Shown here: piece by piece, positions 40,803 to 43,806 of the stretch
Position numbering within the stretch: position 1 is the stretch's first letter
Layout of the letters: each line of letters begins with the position of its first letter
Origin: Nitrospira japonica
Lineage (GTDB): Bacteria; Nitrospirota; Thermodesulfovibrionia; Thermodesulfovibrionales; SM23-35
DNA: 43,806 nucleotides
Assembly: GCA_020725385.1 (NCBI GenBank)
Contig: DYFC01000055.1
Coordinates: forward strand, 1-43,806
Reading direction: 5' to 3'
The notes under the pieces: generated by a model
Seen by the model: only the letters and a program-made list of their open reading frames with translations
The model's database searches: none
Told to the model about the DNA's origin: nothing
Made by a program: the position numbers and the translations under genes

Positions 40803-43232
40803 ATGACAAGAGCAATAAAAATATTTCATGAATCATTACTGGATCATTTAGTTTATACCTTTGCCAAAGATAAATTCTCTGCAACACCAAGAGATAAATT
40901 TAATGCTGCTGTTTTGTCAGTTCGAGAGAATCTTATCGAGGCATGGATGAATACCCAGCAGCAATATTACTATAAAGATTTAAAGAGAGTTTATTATCTT
41001 TCGCTCGAATTTCTTCTTGGAAGACTTCTAAGAAATTATGTTCTAAACCTAAACTTACCGGACGACTATAGTAAAGCTGTAGATGTTCTTGGTTTGACTT
41101 ATGAAGAAATTATTGAACATGAATGGGATGCAGGGCTTGGCAACGGAGGACTCGGCAGGCTCGCAGCATGCTTTCTTGATTCCCTCGCAACGCTTGGTTA
41201 TCCTGCGTACGGGTACGGGATAAGATATGAATATGGTATATTCAACCAGAAAATCATCAACGGCTATCAAGTTGAATCTCCTGATAACTGGCTGAGATAT
41301 GGCAACCAATGGGAATTTCCAAGACCCGAAGTAATCTATCCCGTTCACTTTTACGGTAGAGTTAATACAATAACAGGTGGAAGTGGAAGATTTAGAATGG
41401 AATGGGTTGATACCGATGAAGTCATGGCAATGGCCTATGATTATCCTGTCCCCGGTTTTCACAATGATATTGTTAATACTCTAAGACTATGGTCGGCAAA
41501 ATCATCAAGGGAATTCAATTTTGAATATTTCAATAGCGGTGATTATATAAAAGCAGTGGAAGATAAAAGCAATAGTGAAACCATATCAAAAGTATTATAT
41601 CCTGATGACCAGACTCTCGCAGGAAAGGAATTGCGTCTAAAACAACAATATTTTTGTGTAAGCGCTACAATCAGGGATATATTAAGAAGGTTCAAGAAAG
41701 ATCATGAAAACTTCGAGGAATTTCCTGATAAGGTAGCCATACAATTAAATGATACCCATCCTGCCATAGGAATAGCAGAACTTATGAGAATACTTGTTGA
41801 CGAAGAGATGATAGGATGGGCTGAAGCATGGGAAATAACCCGAAAAACCTTTGCATATACAAATCATACTGTTTTACCCGAAGCTCTTGAGACATGGTCA
41901 GAAGGACTTATGAATTATTTACTTCCAAGACATCTTCAGATAATTAAGGAAATAGACAGAAGATTTATGATACAGGTTGAAAATACCTTTCCTGACGAAC
42001 CGGAAATGAAATGGCAAACAGCAATCATAACAGGCGATGGTGATAGAAGAGTTCATATGGCAAGACTGGCAATTGTTGGTAGTCATACTGTTAACGGTGT
42101 TTCACAATTGCATTCTAACATCTTAAAAAATTATGTTTTTAATAATTTCCATAGGTTGTACCCAGAGAAATTTTGCAATGTCACAAATGGAATTACACCG
42201 AGACGCTGGCTTCTTGAAGCAAACCCTGAACTTTCAACACTCATAACAGAAGCTATTGGTGATAAATGGATTAGAAATTTTGAATTATTAAGAGAACTTG
42301 AAAAATTCGTGGATGATTCTGAATTCTGTAATAGATTCAATCAAATTAAAGAACATAATAAAAATGCGTTATCTGAATATCTTGAAAAGACCTGCAAATT
42401 GTCTTTCCCTGTTTCTTTTATGCTTGATTGTCAGGTTAAAAGAATGCATGAATATAAAAGGCAATTATTAAACATACTCCATGTTTTAACTTTGTATAAT
42501 AGAATTCTTGATCAAAGGATTGATAATTCCTTCGTGCCAAGAACAGTACTTTTCAGTGGAAAAGCAGCACCGGGATATTACATTTGTAAACTTTTCATAA
42601 AACTGATCCACAACATTGCGCAAATTATTGATACCAATCCCGACGTTAGAAAGTACCTAAAAGTCATCTTTGTCCCAAATTATAGTGTATCTCTTGCTCA
42701 ACGTATTATTCCTGCCGCTGAACTTTCCGAACAGATATCAACAGCTGGATACGAAGCATCAGGTACAGGTAATATGAAATTTACATTGAACGGCGCATTA
42801 ACTATCGGTACACTTGATGGTGCAAATGTTGAAATCATGCAAGAAGTTGGAAAAGAAAATTTCTTTCTTTTTGGAATGAATGCCCGGGAAATCATGGAAA
42901 TCCAGAAGAACTATAACCCGCATAAATATTATGAGAATAATAAAGAACTCCGGAGAATTATAAAACAACTTTCTGACGGTTATTTTTCTCCCGGAGAACC
43001 ACATTTATTTCAACCGGTTGTAAGAGCTTTGCTTGAGCACGACAGATTCTTTGTTCTCGCAGATTATGAATCGTATATTCAGTGCCAGGAAAAAGTTTCA
43101 GAAACATTCCGGGACAGAGATAAATGGACAAAAATGGCAATACTTAATGTGGCAAGATCTGGTAATTTCTCAAGTGACAGGGCAATAAAAGAATATGCAG
43201 AAAACATATGGCATATCTCGCCTTTGACTTAA
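40803..43232 (+). CDS. glgP: Glycogen/maltodextrin phosphorylase
   Basis: 809 residues, near the normal length of GT35 phosphorylases. YLSLEFLLGR, GLGNGGLGRLAACFLDSLA and IQLNDTHPAIGIAELMR lie in the N-terminal half. VTNGITPRRWL, RMHEYKRQLLN and the PLP site EASGTGNMKFTLNGALT (Lys in NMKF) lie in the C-terminal half. It releases glucose-1-phosphate from glycogen using inorganic phosphate. It stands alone, with a 40-base convergent gap to the DUF488 gene. Confidence 0.96.
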   Translation: MTRAIKIFHESLLDHLVYTFAKDKFSATPRDKFNAAVLSVRENLIEAWMNTQQQYYYKDLKRVYYLSLEFLLGRLLRNYVLNLNLPDDYSKAVDVLGLTYEEIIEHEWDAGLGNGGLGRLAACFLDSLATLGYPAYGYGIRYEYGIFNQKIINGYQVESPDNWLRYGNQWEFPRPEVIYPVHFYGRVNTITGGSGRFRMEWVDTDEVMAMAYDYPVPGFHNDIVNTLRLWSAKSSREFNFEYFNSGDYIKAVEDKSNSETISKVLYPDDQTLAGKELRLKQQYFCVSATIRDILRRFKKDHENFEEFPDKVAIQLNDTHPAIGIAELMRILVDEEMIGWAEAWEITRKTFAYTNHTVLPEALETWSEGLMNYLLPRHLQIIKEIDRRFMIQVENTFPDEPEMKWQTAIITGDGDRRVHMARLAIVGSHTVNGVSQLHSNILKNYVFNNFHRLYPEKFCNVTNGITPRRWLLEANPELSTLITEAIGDKWIRNFELLRELEKFVDDSEFCNRFNQIKEHNKNALSEYLEKTCKLSFPVSFMLDCQVKRMHEYKRQLLNILHVLTLYNRILDQRIDNSFVPRTVLFSGKAAPGYYICKLFIKLIHNIAQIIDTNPDVRKYLKVIFVPNYSVSLAQRIIPAAELSEQISTAGYEASGTGNMKFTLNGALTIGTLDGANVEIMQEVGKENFFLFGMNAREIMEIQKNYNPHKYYENNKELRRIIKQLSDGYFSPGEPHLFQPVVRALLEHDRFFVLADYESYIQCQEKVSETFRDRDKWTKMAILNVARSGNFSSDRAIKEYAENIWHISPLT

Positions 43233-43273
43233 GCAAAAGCAATTTTGAGAAATGTCTGAATTATACGGGGTGA

Positions 43274-43711
43274 TCAATATTTCAATCTATAAGCAGGAGA
43301 CCAGATTTTATCCTTGTCTATTATATGTAAAACTTCCCAGCCTATCCTCTGTAATTCCAATGCAATCCATTTTCTGTGACATTTCCACGGAAATTTCTCT
43401 GCACATACAATAACAGAAATTTTACTAATAGCTATGGACTCAAGAATTTCTACACCTTCTTTGAATTTCTCAGTCAGGGTATAAGCTTTATAACCGCCTT
43501 TTCTAAATCCACCGAGTTCCTTGCCGAGAAAATAATAGTCAATATTTTGTTTCTTCAGAAGTTCTTCAAGTTCTTTTTTACAATAAATATTTATTTTACT
43601 TCTCGGATAACTCCTTACATCAATTAGCGCCTGAATATTGTATGACGCAAGAATCTCAATAAAATCTTCTTCACTCCTTAAATCAGTTCCAAGTGTAAAA
43701 ATTTTTTTCAT
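43274..43711 (-). CDS. DUF488 family protein
   Basis: 145 residues. LIDVRSYPRSK near residue 30, YYFLGKELGGFRKGGY and VIVCAEKFPWKCHRKWIA with the paired cysteines are the DUF488 hallmarks. The family is widespread and has no firm function; the CAE...CHR motif suggests a thiol-dependent active site. It ends 42 bases before the convergent glgP stop, and the IS copy begins about 30 bases upstream of its start. Confidence 0.85.
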   Translation of the reverse strand: MKKIFTLGTDLRSEEDFIEILASYNIQALIDVRSYPRSKINIYCKKELEELLKKQNIDYYFLGKELGGFRKGGYKAYTLTEKFKEGVEILESIAISKISVIVCAEKFPWKCHRKWIALELQRIGWEVLHIIDKDKIWSPAYRLKY

Positions 43712-43740
43712 CTTAATCTATGGTAACTATAATTTATCAG

Positions 43741-43806
43741 GTACCTGTTGCCTCACATAAAAATCTAAACAAAAAGTTTCTCTGTTGCCTCATTAAAATT
43801 ATAAAA
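43741..43806 (-). mobile_element. 3' end of an insertion sequence, inverted, truncated by the window edge
   Basis: The reverse complement is the same as 75-140, with one substitution, including GTGAGGCAACAGGTA at the terminus. It carries the last 13 codons of a transposase (FYNFNEATEKLFV, stop at 43765-43767). The element therefore continues beyond the right edge on the minus strand. Confidence 0.8.

Overview
The window is an AT-rich bacterial segment with mostly short intergenic gaps and many overlapping, operon-like genes. Two beta-barrel porins point to a Gram-negative envelope. The mix of Pst/PhoU/PhoBR, a BioW-type pimeloyl-CoA ligase, AroK-AroB, GlgP, a DUF4912 protein and a hopanoid-type glycosyltransferase would fit a Nitrospirota (Thermodesulfovibrio-like) or similar anaerobic lineage, but that placement is inference. 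Both ends of the window lie inside copies of the same insertion sequence, facing inward, so the window may be an assembly contig that stops at repeats.

Region 1 (241-15933) is housekeeping and phosphate genes. A Toprim protein and YraN are followed by a leftward pstS-pstC-pstA-pstB-phoU operon, two small operons of unknown genes, an arsenate reductase, a glycosyltransferase/PHP pair, a GH1 glycosidase, a porin, and galE-phoB-phoR. Sets of 7-bp TGTAACA-like direct repeats with an exact 11-bp period stand before pstS (four copies), before a small unknown operon (three) and before the porin (three), with a two-copy version before arsC. This looks like a local Pho regulon read by the PhoB encoded here.

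Region 2 (about 16048-30323) is a genomic island. Its right edge is an intact tRNA-Thr(CGT) gene, and its left edge is a 34-bp direct repeat of the 3' end of that tRNA. The core is a leftward dndB-dndC-dndD-dndE phosphorothioation operon and, diverging from it, a rightward four-gene module: a 56-aa protein, a second SMC-like ATPase, a Dnd-associated small protein and a PLD-nuclease/DECH-helicase fusion. The usual DndFGH restriction partner is absent. The margins hold a HigBA-type toxin-antitoxin pair, an IS element inserted just upstream of its promoter, and broken genes (an XRE antitoxin with its middle replaced, an S24 repressor lacking its DNA-binding part, ATPase and Fic-type tails). No integrase is visible.

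Region 3 (30434-43711) returns to core genes: a second coiled-coil porin with operator-like palindromes, a lysine-rich DUF4912 protein, bioW and a lipid kinase, an HD hydrolase, mnmA, aroK-aroB, a PiT phosphate transporter with its DUF47 partner, glycogen phosphorylase and a DUF488 protein. PiT with DUF47 gives a second phosphate uptake route in the same window.

The most interesting part is the island: a complete DNA-sulfur modification operon paired with a non-canonical effector module at a tRNA attachment site.
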